Shown piece by piece: positions 54,386 to 64,000 of a stretch of 64,000 nt of DNA. Under the pieces are notes generated by a model. It did no database searches. It worked only from the letters and a program-made list of their open reading frames with translations, and was not told the origin of the DNA. This DNA is from Apodemus sylvaticus (taxonomy: Eukaryota > Chordata > Mammalia > Rodentia > Muridae). Made by a program: the position numbers and the translations under genes. Position 1 is the first letter of the stretch. Each line of letters starts with the position of its first letter. The DNA lies in NCBI RefSeq assembly GCF_947179515.1, contig NC_067472.1, positions 79,643,766-79,707,765 on the forward strand. The letters are read 5' to 3'.

Positions 54386-55310
54386 CAAAAGCTATGCCAT
54401 CTTTGGAGAAGCTATGCCATCTGGAGAGACAAGCAGAGCCCTTGGTGAAGGCCTGGCTCCTGTCCTGTGACATGGAGTTGCTTGCAGCCTCCTGCCTAGT
54501 TTTCCTTTGTAGATTAAGGCGGGTGGGTAAGAGAGTAGGCATTATAACAGGCAGGAAGGAGAGGAAAGAGGAAAGGTGGGTGTTGCTTACTTAGCACCTG
54601 GGGTGACTGATGTGCTTTTCTAAGCCCACTGTCAGTGCTGCTGTCACCCTGGACACGTGTCTGGCTCTCCTGAAAGCATTCATAGTAGGCTTGTCAGTGT
54701 TAGACAGCAGAGCCTTCATAGCTTAGATGCACTGATTCCAGCATGTAAGCACTTAGTGCATGTAAGAACCAAAATGTCCCATGTGACTGACATTGCAACC
54801 TGGATATGGAACTACACTAACCAGAATCAATAAGTCCATTTGGTAGCCCAGGGCAGTGTGACCTGAGTGCTCTGTCATTATCTACTTTTATCCACTTAAC
54901 CTTGACCTACTGCAGAGATGATTGGTCTTAGAGAGAAATGCCGAGGCACTCAGGTGTTGACCCAGTTGGATAATTTCTTGAATGTGAGCATGAAGTGGTT
55001 CATTTTCACTGAGAGTGCTGACCGTGCTGGATGCGGGACAGTGTGCTGGGCGTCACGATGAGACAAGTCCATTCCCTGCTGTGAGCAATCAGGCAGCTGT
55101 TCCCAGGATCAGAGCTGTGTTCGCAGCAGGCCTTTAATCATCTTCTACTTTCCATCATTGGCTCTGATAGTGTTGGGGACATTTCTTCCAGTAGGAGAGA
55201 TTAGAGAGAGATGACAGTGCAGATTGCAAAGAAACATTGATGAAGCCGGGGATGTCTTTGGTCCCTGTGCACGTGGTGTTGACCATTGGCTCTCCCTGTC
55301 CTTCATTTAG

Positions 55311-55425
55311 ATGTGACTGATGAGATGCTGAGCTTCTTCCTCACCCTGTTCCGAGGCCTTAGAGTGCAGATGGGCGTGCCTTTCACCGAGCAGATCATAC
55401 AGACGTTCCTCAACATGTTCACCAG
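55311..55425 (+). CDS. Xpo6: Xpo6 exon 19 (residues 833-871)
   Basis: 115 nt, completing Asp833 and leaving after two bases of Arg871. It encodes VTDEMLSFFLTLFRGLRVQM, then GVPFTEQIIQTFLNMFT. The acceptor is cttcatttag and the donor ACCAG|gtaact. The following intron is only 161 bp (55426-55586). Confidence 0.96.
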
Positions 55426-55586
55426 GTAACTGCACACCCACTGCCCAGTACTTCAGAGTCAAGGGACACATCTGCTACAAAATGCAGGACTTCCTGCTTC
55501 TTTCCCTACTTGCTGTAAGCATTGCTTGTCGTGCTGGTTCCTAAAGAATCACTGTGAGTTGTTCTGTGGCGTTTCCTGTCTTGCAG

Positions 55587-55758
55587 AGAGCAGTTGGCTG
55601 AGAGTATCCTCCAGGAAGGCAGCGCAGGCTGCCGGGTGGTGGAGAAGTTCCTGAAGATCCTCCAAGTGGTGGTGCAGGAGCCTGGCCAGGCGTTCAAGCC
55701 CTTCCTCCCCAGCATCATCGCGCTGTGCATGGAGCAAGTGTATCCCATCATCGCTGAG
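55587..55758 (+). CDS. Xpo6: Xpo6 exon 20 (residues 871-928)
   Basis: 172 nt, completing Arg871 and ending in phase 0. It encodes EQLAESILQEGSAGCRVVEK, FLKILQVVVQEPGQAFKPF and ends VYPIIAE. The acceptor cctgtcttgcag is strong, and the donor is GAG|gtaggc. GC-rich compared with the flanking intron. Confidence 0.96.
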
Positions 55759-56973
55759 GTAGGCAGGACCAGGGAGGGCCCTGTGATGCCTCCTTCCTGG
55801 GATGGAGGAAAAGGGCCTTGTGTTTTAAATCTCATTTATGAGTTTTCTCAATACTCTTGTAAATAGTTTTCAGGGTCCCTTCTCCCCCTCACCCCCCAGA
55901 ACTGGATACATCATACACAAAAAATTAATAATAAAAACAGCGAATGGTTCTGGATACTTAGGGCTTTTAAATACTCATAACTCATAGCTGGAGAGATGAT
56001 GGCTCCACATTTAGTATATCATGCTCTTCCAGAGGACCTCTCTTCCTCTCCCTCCCACCCCCAAGAATGCTTTCAACTTGGTAGTCTTGTTAAAGGCAGG
56101 TTCTTGGTGACAATTCAGATAGAGCTTTTAATGGTCTGGGAAAGTGAAAGGACAGGCACTGACCGTGGCAAGACCGAGAGTAAGTATAGACACAGATTGG
56201 ATGTTACAACAGTGGTTGGGGAATGGGAGCTGATCTTAGAGCTTTCCCCATGACCAAAGTCCAGGGCCCTGGGTTCTGAGACACACATGACTGTGTAGCT
56301 GATAGTCACAGAATTCTGCAGCACTGTTGGGAATAATGTGGCTCATGTGCTCGAAGGTAACTTGAAAATTTGGACTTAAGTTAGGAAATGATGCTTCAGG
56401 GACTCCCTGCTGTCTCAGAGTCCTGATGCTGGCTGCAGGAAAAGGGCTACACACAGGGAACAACTAGCACAGCGTGTTGCCTCTACTGGGAGACCGGTAG
56501 AGTCCTAAGTACTATTCAGACTTGCTTCTCTTGGGCAACAGTGCTGCTTTTAGGGCCTTGCTGCTCTTAGCCTCCCAGGTTGCATAAAGGTTAGCTAGCT
56601 CGCTATTTCCATCCTGAGGGATGGACAGACATGACCTGAAAGATAGGACCAAGCAAGAAAATAGAAAATCGATATTTTCATTGTCTTTGTACATTGTAGC
56701 TCTTCTTCCTGTTTAAAGCTGAGATGTTTGTTAAAAGGAACCTCCTGGGACTCACCCTAATGTCTCAAGTGTAGGCCTGTCTTCTCTCCAAGCACTCCTG
56801 GTGAACTGCCCCTCAAATGGCTCAGAGCCGCTGCAGGGGAAGTGGCAGATGCGTGGGTGGGATGTGAGTACTGGCTACGTCTGGTGCCTCTTAGGTTTCC
56901 GTGGTGGCCTACAAGCCAAGAGGCCCCAAGCTGCATGGAGGGAAGGTGCAGTGCTGTGTGGATTTCTCTGCAG
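55759..56973 (+). other. Xpo6: Xpo6 intron 20
   Basis: 1.2 kb without a recognisable SINE or microsatellite. It ends gatttctctgcag. Confidence 0.75.
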
Positions 56974-57135
56974 CGCCCGTCTCCTGATGTCAAGGCTGAG
57001 CTGTTTGAGCTCCTCTTTCGAACGCTCCATCACAACTGGCGGTACTTCTTTAAGTCCACTGTCCTAGCTAGCGTGCAGAGGGGCATCGCTGAGGAACAGA
57101 TGGAGAATGAGCCCCAGTTCAGTGCCATCATGCAG
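56974..57135 (+). CDS. Xpo6: Xpo6 exon 21 (residues 929-982)
   Basis: 162 nt, 54 codons, phase 0 at both ends. It encodes RPSPDVKAELFELLFRTLHH, NWRYFFKSTVLASVQRGIA and ends FSAIMQ. The ELFELLFRTLHHNWRYFF stretch is typical of helix pairs in the exportin C-terminal arch. The acceptor tctctgcag and donor CAG|gtaagg are both strong. Confidence 0.96.
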
Positions 57136-57749
57136 GTAAGGTGGAGTGCTTGCTTGTGAAGCTACAGTGTGCCCTGAGAAGGTGGGAACCTCGTTCCTGG
57201 GGGCCCCCTGCATTCATGTCCCTCAGGTCCTCTTGGTATGTGGCCCCTTCTTTGAACCTGGCCCTATAGCAAGGTTCAAAGGGTTCTGGGGTCACACTGA
57301 GCTCTGACCCAGTTAGTATTTAAAAGTTAGTTTCTTGGCGCTTCAATCTCCTCATCTGTAAGGTGGGGTTAGTACTGCTAGTTCCCAGATTTACAATGAG
57401 ATACCAAGTACACGTCCCGGGCAGATGTGTGCTGCATGTCCAGTCCCTTCCTTTAACAGCAGTGTAAGGACAAACCTTTGTTGGGTGTGGTGACACATGG
57501 AGTGCCAGTCCACATGGGCTACAGAGTGGCACACTCTGTCTGGAGAGGGGCGGTGCCATCTGCTTCAAAGTTACATGATCCTTCCTTATAGGACACTGAC
57601 CAGCTAGGAGTCTCTCTGGAGAGCCCAGCAGCCTGCATTTGGAAAGGCATTCTGGCTCCTGCCGTGCTGCCCTGTTGAAGGCTTGGCGTAGTCTAGTGTT
57701 GGCAGACTTCTTTGACAGAGCTGTGGTCTCCTCCTGCTTGAGGCTTATA

Positions 57750-57940
57750 AAAGTCACTTTGAAAGAGTTTCATAGTTTGGCAGTTTCTTATAATGTTACC
57801 TATATGGCTGAGCATATGATCTAGCAGTCTAAGGTAAATGACAACATATGTTCACACAGCCTGGACAGACGCTTTCATGATTGTCCTAGACTGGAAACAA
57901 TCCATATATTCACTAGCTCTCAAAGAGTGAACCCACTGGT
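57750..57940 (+). mobile_element. Ancient L1 (L1M-type) fragment
   Basis: Blocks tttggcagtttcttataatg, gctgagcatatgatctagca, atgacaacatatgttcacac and agactggaaacaatccatat match in order the end of mammalian L1 ORF2. Heavily mutated, no coding capacity. Confidence 0.55.
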
Positions 57941-58514
57941 CCAAGTAGGCCATTTCTTAGAAATAGGGACTGTACTGCTACAGTGGAGCTCCACTACAGT
58001 GGAGGTGAACGTGGACTGTGCTACATGGGAAAGTCAGACCCAAAGGCTCTGCCCCAGCCCAGCTTCAGTGACCTGACTTAGGAGATAAATCCCACTGCTA
58101 TAGCGTGATGATGGGATTCGTTGCACAGCCAACAGCCCTGGGGTGGAGCAAGAGGAAGGCCTTCTGTAGGCTACTAGCTTCTCTTGTCCCCCCATGATCA
58201 GTTTGTATTGGAGTAGGAAATTTTGTGTTGGGGTGTGTATTTCGATTTTCGCTTGAACTAGTGACTTTCACTTCTAGACATTTTTGCTCTAAGGCAGTTT
58301 AGACATATGCTCAACCCCAAAGCAGATGAAGTGATTGAGAAGGAACCTCTGAGGACTTGTGGCCTGTGAGGCACGAGCACTAAGGAGCAGGAGAGTCCCT
58401 GCAGGGATTGCCTAGGTTGTCAGGCGGGCTATGCTGTCTGCCCAGATTACTCAAGATTTGTTAACGACTGTGGGTGTCTTGCTTCAAAGATGGGTTCTTG
58501 AAAAGATTTTAGAG

Positions 58515-58701
58515 CAGTGATTCTTAGCCTCCCTGATGTTGTGACCATTTAATCTAGTTCCTCATGTTGTGGTGATCCCAACCATAAAATTATTTTTGTT
58601 GCTTCTTCATAACTGTAATTTTGCTACTGTTATGAATTGTAATGTAAATATCTGATATGCAATCCCTGTGGAGGTGGCGACCTACAGGTTGAGAACTACT
58701 A
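58515..58701 (+). mobile_element. URR1-like non-autonomous hAT DNA transposon
   Basis: Starts cagtgattcttagcc and ends ggttgagaactacta, imperfect terminal inverted repeats (10 of 15 match). Inside are tcctcatgttgtggtgatcc, cataactgtaattttgctac and atctgatatgcaatccctg, which match the rodent URR1 consensus as I remember it. No transposase. The 8-bp target duplication is no longer visible. Confidence 0.75.
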
Positions 58702-58905
58702 TTGTAAGTTTCCTTTAGAAAGGTGTAAATGAGACTAAATGAGTGAGGCCCATGGGCAGACACGGGTGATGCGTTGCAGAGGTCTGCTCTGACGGACAGA
58801 GTTGAGACAGGTGACTCACCCTAGCCTTCCTGAGAGCAGGCCCTGGAGGAGTTGTGTCTGAGGCCACGCAAATGCTGCTTAGTAAAGAGTAGTTCTGCTC
58901 CTCAG

Positions 58906-59004
58906 GCTTTTGGACAGTCCTTTCTTCAGCCTGACATCCACCTGTTCAGACAAAACCTCTTCTACCTGGAGACTCTGAACACGAAGCAGAAACTATACCA
59001 CAAA
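58906..59004 (+). CDS. Xpo6: Xpo6 exon 22 (residues 983-1015)
   Basis: 99 nt, 33 codons, phase 0 at both ends. It encodes AFGQSFLQPDIHLFRQNLFY then LETLNTKQKLYHK. The acceptor is ctgctcctcag and the donor AAA|gtaagt. The following intron is only 173 bp (59005-59177) and carries a C-run at about 59032-59045. Confidence 0.96.
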
Positions 59005-59177
59005 GTAAGTGCCTTCCTCTCCTGGAAGGGGACCCCCCCCCCCCCATAGGACTTCTGAGCCAAGTCTGAGGCTCTTGAGTCTGCATGGGGAGTACTTTGG
59101 GGAACACATGAAGCCTGGGGTAGCCCCAAGGATCTTAGTGAGCCTCCTGTCCCATGCTCCTGCTCCTCTGCTTACAG

Positions 59178-59408
59178 AAGATCTTCCGGACCACCATGCT
59201 GTTCCAGTTTGTGAATGTGCTACTCCAGGTCCTGGTTCATAAGTCTCATGACCTTCTGCAGGAGGAGATCGGCATTGCCGTTTACAACATGGCTTCTGTC
59301 GACTTTGATGGCTTCTTTGCAGCCTTTCTTCCAGAGTTCCTGACTAGCTGTGATGGTGTGGATGCCAATCAGAAAAATGTTCTGGGGCGGAATTTCAAGA
59401 TGGATCGG
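59178..59408 (+). CDS. Xpo6: Xpo6 exon 23 (residues 1016-1092)
   Basis: 231 nt, 77 codons, phase 0 at both ends. It encodes KIFRTTMLFQFVNVLLQVLV, SHDLLQEEIGIAVYNMAS, FAAFLPEFLTSCDGVD and NFKMDR. This is the last full HEAT-like segment of the C-terminal arch. The acceptor is tctgcttacag and the donor CGG|gtgagg. Confidence 0.97.
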
Positions 59409-59689
59409 GTGAGGAGAAAAGGCCAGGCTACGGGGAACACATGTGGGCTCTGGAGCCTGCTGCCGTTTAGTAGAGGCCATCTGGGTATGGGCCTGGTTCT
59501 CCCTAATAATAGGTTGTCATCAATACTTCAGTACCTTGCTGCTGAGGTTGGGTGTGGAGGGGTACACTCTATCTTTCTCAGGGACTTGGCTTCTATAGCT
59601 CATGTGTTTTCTGTCTCCGCCTCTGAGTCCCCAGGTCCTGGTCTCAGCAGGCTGCACATTGTCAAGACTCTTGTTCTTATCTCACTCTC

Positions 59690-59726
59690 CTAGACCATTA
59701 TCTTTTAATATCTTTTAATGGTCTAG
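59690..59726. repeat. Perfect 11-bp inverted repeat around a tandem 10-mer
   Basis: ctagaccatta at 59690-59700 and its exact complement taatggtctag at 59716-59726. The region between overlaps a direct duplication of atcttttaat at 59700-59709 and 59710-59719. Confidence 0.9.
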
Positions 59727-60609
59727 AAGATGCCATGCTGCCCCTCTGCTTTCAGGCAGGCTAAAAGACTGATGCAACTTTGGGTCCCCAAGGTGGCCCT
59801 GTTGCTTGGCTGCCCTGGACTTTCCTGTGGCTCTTCACAGCCCAGCACTGGCACAGCTCACATTGGTTAAAGGGGCCTCAAGACACTGGCTCTCTGTGCC
59901 CCTGAGCCCCCAGACTGAAGTGACTGGGGCTGCACTTGGAGTCATTGCTGCCTGTGCTGTCAGGCTGTGCGTCTGCTCTCTTTCCGTGTTGTATGGCCAT
60001 AGCTCTGTGTGCGTTAGGCCTTCTTTAGAACAAGTTCTTTTGGGAACTTTTGTTTTGGATAAGCACTGCTCCCCTTGCCCCTGTGGGAGTTGAGAATGTG
60101 CTTGCTCCCTCCCGGGTCTCTGGTGGTCTTTATCTCTATGCTGGAACACTGTTCTAAGCGCGGGCTTCTGGCCTCTCTCCCCCTCATTTGGCATGTGTTC
60201 TTTTGTGTCTTAGAATTGCCTTTTCTTTGGGAGTCTGTCTTGTTCCCTCTTTTCAGCCACTTGAGTTGTTTTTTCCTTTGTTTCCTAGAGACCAGCTCCT
60301 AATATCTCATGGTTGTTTTGCAGTGGCATCAGTATTGGCCAACTTCTTGGTTAATACATTGGGTTCTAAATCTGGTCACTCCTAGGATGCATATTGAAAA
60401 TGGAGAGGGCATGCGTGGCTCCACCGAGGGAGTTCTGGTTTGGTGTTTGGGAGCTGCTGACTGAAAACGTGCTGCTTGGTCAGTGTTTGGCTTGGTTTGG
60501 TTTGATTATTCTGAAATGAGGTCGCTTTGTAGCCTTTGCTGAACTTAGCTTGTGTTCTTTCTCCCTCCACCTCTTATACAAGTGCTTCCCACCCCTTTCT
60601 GCCTGCTCC

Positions 60610-60738
60610 TCCTCTCTACATAGGGTCTTACTTTGGCCTGAAACTTACCATATAGACCAGGTTGGCTTCAAATTTGTAGAGATCCTTCTGTCTCTGCTTC
60701 CCAAGTGCTAGGGTTAAAGGTGACCACTACCAACCAGG
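60610..60738 (-). repeat. B1 SINE, antisense, diverged
   Basis: tagggtcttactttggcctg, tatagaccaggttggcttca, gcttcccaagtgctagggtt, ccactaccaacca. Confidence 0.75.
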
Positions 60739-61495
60739 CCCTGTGCTATTCTTCAGGATGGGATGAGTCACTTCCCATGAGGTTGTGCACTGATTCCTTG
60801 TGCTGCCCTTCACCTGCTTCCATGCACGCTTTTGTGGGAGACAGGCTGTGTGGTGTGTTTTTGGGTCACACTGTTCCTGGTACTTTATGCTCTTCCAACC
60901 ACCTTCTAAAGAGCAACTCTTCTGTCCATTTTGTAGATGGCTTAGGCTCAGAGGGCTCCTGGTATTGGAACAGGGTCCCAGCTGAGTGTCCTGGCTGTAG
61001 AGCATGCGACATGATCGATCTGAGGTGCTTTGAAAGTTCAACACAGGGCTGACCAGGCCAGCTAAGGCAGGGCAGGCTGTGTTGGGCGATGGGGACAAGT
61101 TTGAGCTGAGTTCTAGAAGAAGGTGGGAGACGCAGAAGTAGTGTCAGCTGTTTGATGTGGCTGAGTTTTGCACAGAGATCACCTTACTAGCCAAGGCAGG
61201 ATGTCAGTTATGTCTGTGACAGTGTGTCCATAGTGTTGACACTCTTCACATTTGGATCTGCACAACAGGTTCATGCTAAGCAACATGGGAAACAGTGGAG
61301 CAGTTTCAACATCTGGGTGCTTTCCCAGTTGCTGCTGCTCCCATCAGGGGAGCTCTGTGGCTAGGCAGTGTGTTCTTCAGTTCAAATGTCATGAACTTGT
61401 AGGGATTTGTAGAACTCATGAGGAAGGACTCAGGTGTGAGCCATCAAAGGCTGGCTGTGGGAAGGGGAGAAGCAGCCAGGCTGGTGCTGGAGCTC

Positions 61496-61612
61496 TTCCC
61501 TCCCTCCCTCCCTCCCTCCCTCCCTCCCTCCCTCCCTCCCTCCCTTCCTCCCTCCCTCCTTCCTTCCTTCCTTCCCTCCCTCCCTTCCTCTCTCTCTCCT
61601 TCCCTGTCTAAC
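61496..61612. repeat. (CCCT)n/(CCTT)n polypyrimidine repeat
   Basis: About 115 bp of C and T only, mainly tccc units with tcct blocks near the end. Located 260 bp before the terminal exon. Confidence 0.95.
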
Positions 61613-61873
61613 CTGCAAGATCCTGAGTTGCAGGCTGTGGGACAGTTCTGAATTGCTTACAGCAGGACTTGGCCGGTGGAGCCCTGAAAAAGAATTTTTG
61701 CATGTGCCTCTGACCCAACCAGTGCCTTGCTTGGGATTTGGAAACGTATTAAATGTTTGCATAGAGCCAAAAGCACAGGTGTGGGGCAGCCTGGGTTTGG
61801 TGGATGGGTAGCCTAGGCTCTTGGGGTCTGCTGGGCCTTCAAGAGCCAGGCTTCAGCTCTCCCTGCCTTTCAG

Positions 61874-61975
61874 GACCTCCCCTCGTTCACCCAGAATGTG
61901 CACAGACTGGTAAACGACCTCCGTTACTACCGGCTCTGCAATGACAGCCTGCCCCCTGGCACCGTGAAGCTCTAG
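61874..61975 (+). CDS. Xpo6: Xpo6 exon 24, coding part (residues 1093-1125 and stop)
   Basis: 102 nt with the TAG stop at 61973-61975. It encodes DLPSFTQNVHRLVNDLRYYR then LCNDSLPPGTVKL, the known exportin 6 C-terminus. The acceptor is ctgcctttcag. The protein ends in a short non-helical tail. Stop position and sequence fix the end of the reading frame with certainty. Confidence 0.98.
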   Translation, partial: DLPSFTQNVHRLVNDLRYYRLCNDSLPPGTVKL

Positions 61976-62550
61976 GAGTGCCTGCCTGCCTTCCTGGCTG
62001 CTCACTGCCCCAGGGATGTGCCTGCTGCCACCGCCACCTACACCACCTGCACCTGTGCCACAGGAGTCTGTGACAAGCCTTGGCCACTCTGGATGGGCGT
62101 GCCCTGAGCACTCGGCCTGCCTTTGCCCCATCCTGCTGCCTTCAGCACAGCAGGCTTTGGAGTCCATTTGACACTGGCAGAGTTTCCATGCATTTGGAAC
62201 TGGCAGAGGGCCCTGTGGCCAGATGCCAGCCAGGTACCCAGGGATCCCAGCCACAGCGTGGGCCATGCAGGTCATGTGTGTCAGTCCTGAGTCAGAATCG
62301 CCAAGGACCGCTTATGACAGTGCCACCTTCTCACCATTCCACCTCCCCGCCTCCTGGCCCAGCCAGCCCAGGAGAACTTCGACATCAGAACTGTTTCTGT
62401 CGAGCCTCCTGCCCCTCCGATTGCCTTGAAGTCTCTGCTCTTTGTCAGAGATTCGCGAAGACTCGCGGTTTTTGTTCTTGTTTTCTCATCATTCCATTGT
62501 GATACTAAGAAGCTTAATGACTAAATAAAATGCTTAAGTTGTTGTTATAT
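61976..62550 (+). other. Xpo6: Xpo6 3' UTR
   Basis: About 570 bp of GC-rich sequence after the stop, becoming AT-rich near 62500. It is followed by a canonical AATAAA. The right boundary is inferred to be 10-30 bases after that signal. Open frames on either strand here are by-products of the GC content. Confidence 0.85.
62524..62529 (+). terminator. Xpo6: Poly(A) signal AATAAA of Xpo6
   Basis: AATAAA inside ctaaataaaatgc, with GT-rich sequence (gttgttgttat, then tatggggtgtctttg) 8-50 bases further on, as expected for a cleavage site near 62540-62560. Confidence 0.9.
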
Positions 62551-64000
62551 AAACACTAGTTATGGGGTGTCTTTGTACCTGAACCTCCTTAAGGCCGGTC
62601 TCCACGGAGTTGCAGTGGAACTCTGTGGTGCTGAGGCCCGTGTTGTCTTGGGAGAGTAGTGAGAGGAGGCCCAACTGATGTGGACATCTCCCTCACACTA
62701 CCTAAAGAAACACGCTCAAGGCTTGGGGAGCTGCTCTCTGGGACAGTGACCCCGTGTAGAGGCAGGGTGTATCATCCCGAGGCTGTCTTCCTGCTGGATC
62801 ATGTCCCTTCCCACCTGAGATGTGTGGGACTCTGGGACGAGGGTCACCAGTGGCTGACCTAGGGAGGGCGAGCCTGGGCAGCCGGGCAGCAGGTGGGTAT
62901 CAAGGACCAGGGCCAAACTCATGACAGAAAACAACTAAGTGGAGCAGACCTCAGAGGGTTGGACAGGCAGAGGGTGACAGTATCTCTAGACTGAAAGCAG
63001 GGTGAAGCTGAGTGTCAGGGACCAGGCGGCTTTGGTGGGGTCATGGATGAGTTGTCACCTCCTACCCCTAGTGGTAAGTAGACATTCTCAGCAGTAATTC
63101 TAGGACAGCATTCCATGTTGGGACCTGTCACCTGTGTCACATGAGACAACCCCTAGCTGACTTGGAGCCATCCAGAATGGGAAATGGGTAGTGAGTCCTG
63201 CAGGCATCCCTTCTGCCTGGAGCAGTGGGGGGTGGGGAGGTTGTGACAGGCAGGGTAGTGCGCTGTGCGTGCGTTCAGCATGTTTGGTGACTGTGCTTTG
63301 GCCGCTGAGTGTGGTCTGATCAGTTGCTCTGCTCTGTTCTCTCATGTAAACCCTGTGTCCTCTCTGAGCCCTCCTCTGTCTCCTCTCTCCACTGTCTCCC
63401 AGCACTGTGTCTGTCCCCTGTGTCTGTGGTGCTGGGGTATTCACACTAGTAGGAGGATGAGAGCAGCCTTTGTTCCCGGCGTGATGCTTGGTGTGGAGCA
63501 GGGGCCTCAAACTGCTGTGTGGGTGAAGATTTCTTCCACAGGTCCCTACAGGAATTGACAGAGGAGCCTCCTGACCAACCCTCCCAGCATAATGAACCAT
63601 CCTCGGGCACAATGGCCTCAGCACAATGGCCTCCTCGCCTTTCTGAGTTCCTCGGGGAGGGTGCTCAAGTGCCCTTCTTCACTGCCTGAAGGAGCTCCTG
63701 CTCAGGGTTCTCCCTTTCTTCCTGCCTCTCAGCACTTGGAACTCCCTTAAAGGGCCTTGTTAATTAATTGACTGGGGCCTTTGGAACTGGGGAGGCATTG
63801 TTGATGGATCTAGGAAACCTACCTCCAGAATCCACTGCTGGGGCCCCTGGGATGGGCCTGTAGGAGAGTGGGAACTAGAGAGTCAGTGATCTACGTGACT
63901 CACCCAGGAGTGCAGGTCCTCTCTGGGCAGGCATTTTGGAAATACGTAGGTTTTGTTTTAAAAACTAAGCCTCGTTTTTATTTCTCCTGTTTTCTGTATG
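62551..64000. other. Downstream flank without a recognised gene
   Basis: 1.45 kb of moderately GC-rich sequence. I see no exon with homology I know, no SINE, no microsatellite and no further strong poly(A) signal. A 174-codon minus-strand open frame at 63100-63624 has low-complexity composition and no domain I recognise. Confidence 0.7.

Larger units (their letters stand above)
54119..55310 (+). other. Xpo6: Xpo6 intron 18
   Basis: Two CA arrays near its start (separate entries). Nothing recognised in 54390-55295. It ends cttcatttag. Confidence 0.8.
57136..58905 (+). other. Xpo6: Xpo6 intron 21
   Basis: An old L1M fragment and a URR1-like element (separate entries). Nothing recognised in 57136-57740, 58060-58500 or 58720-58890. 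It ends tctgctcctcag. Confidence 0.75.
59409..61873 (+). other. Xpo6: Xpo6 intron 23
   Basis: A short perfect inverted repeat, an antisense B1 and a CCCT microsatellite (separate entries). Nothing recognised in 59730-60590, 60745-61490 or 61615-61860. It ends ctgcctttcag. Confidence 0.8.
277..62550 (+). other. Xpo6: Xpo6 gene, exons 3-24 with introns and 3' UTR (5' end outside the window)
   Basis: The gene encodes exportin 6, an importin-beta-family nuclear export receptor. The family is known to bind RanGTP in the nucleus, and exportin 6 is known for exporting profilin-actin complexes. I identified it by joining 22 exons whose translation matches exportin 6 from residue 32 to the C-terminus (NDSLPPGTVKL, stop). 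Summed exon length is 3284 nt, which with one base from the missing upstream exon gives 1094 codons plus a stop. The known protein has 1125 residues, so 31 residues are missing at the N-terminus. Every intron is GT-AG and every phase matches. The exon numbers 3-24 assume two upstream coding exons. The 3' limit near 62550 is inferred from the poly(A) signal. No promoter or CpG island is in the window because the 5' end lies to the left. Confidence 0.97.

Noticed and set aside
54126..54594. His/Thr-rich and Cys/Val-rich frames
   Set aside because: Products of CA repeats in intron 18. The true exon 18 ends at 54118.
55506..55835. Minus-strand frames over exon 20
   Set aside because: Antisense shadows of a real coding exon.
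61853..62275. 140-codon minus-strand frame over the last exon and 3' UTR
   Set aside because: A shadow of GC-rich sequence antisense to exon 24, with no homology I recognise.
63100..63624. 174-codon minus-strand frame downstream of Xpo6
   Set aside because: No recognisable domain, no promoter or splice context, and a low-complexity composition rich in His, Arg, Gln and Pro. It could be tested by transcript data but is not supported here.

Overview
This is rodent, most likely mouse (genus Mus), nuclear DNA. The window is crowded with B1, B2, B3 and B4 SINEs, Lx-type L1 tails and long CA/TG and CCTT microsatellites, and the B1 copies carry mouse-type diagnostic sequence. No prokaryotic, plasmid or viral gene organisation is present.

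One gene fills the window. It is Xpo6 (exportin 6, RanBP20), read left to right on the + strand. I traced 22 coding exons from 277 to 61975. All 21 complete introns have GT-AG borders, and all reading phases agree across junctions. Together the exons encode 1094 residues plus a stop. Against the 1125-residue exportin 6 that I know, these are residues 32-1125, so only the first 31 residues (the start codon and the exons before 277) lie upstream of the window. I number the exons 3-24 on that basis. The terminal exon has a short 3' UTR with an AATAAA signal at 62524-62529. The last 1.4 kb is downstream flank without a recognisable gene.

Exportin 6 is an importin-beta-family HEAT-repeat receptor. 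With RanGTP it carries profilin-actin complexes out of the nucleus. The exons show the rest of the N-terminal Ran-binding region (exons 3-4), a Pro/Ser/Thr-rich linker (exon 6), a large helical block (exon 7), an acidic loop (exon 10) and the helical C-terminal arch (exons 12-24). The coding sequence is intact, with no frameshift or premature stop.

The introns hold almost all of the remaining DNA. The largest are introns 8 and 9 (about 9.1 and 9.5 kb). They contain nested SINE insertions with readable target-site duplications, a 411-bp uninterrupted polypyrimidine run, a 200-N assembly gap inside a pyrimidine hexamer repeat, and older fossils (Tigger/MER2, a URR1-like hAT element, L1M).

I found no undescribed multi-gene system. 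The most interesting observation is a B2 SINE inserted exactly at the exon 15/intron 15 junction. Its target-site duplication copied the 5' splice site, leaving two candidate donors 224 bp apart.
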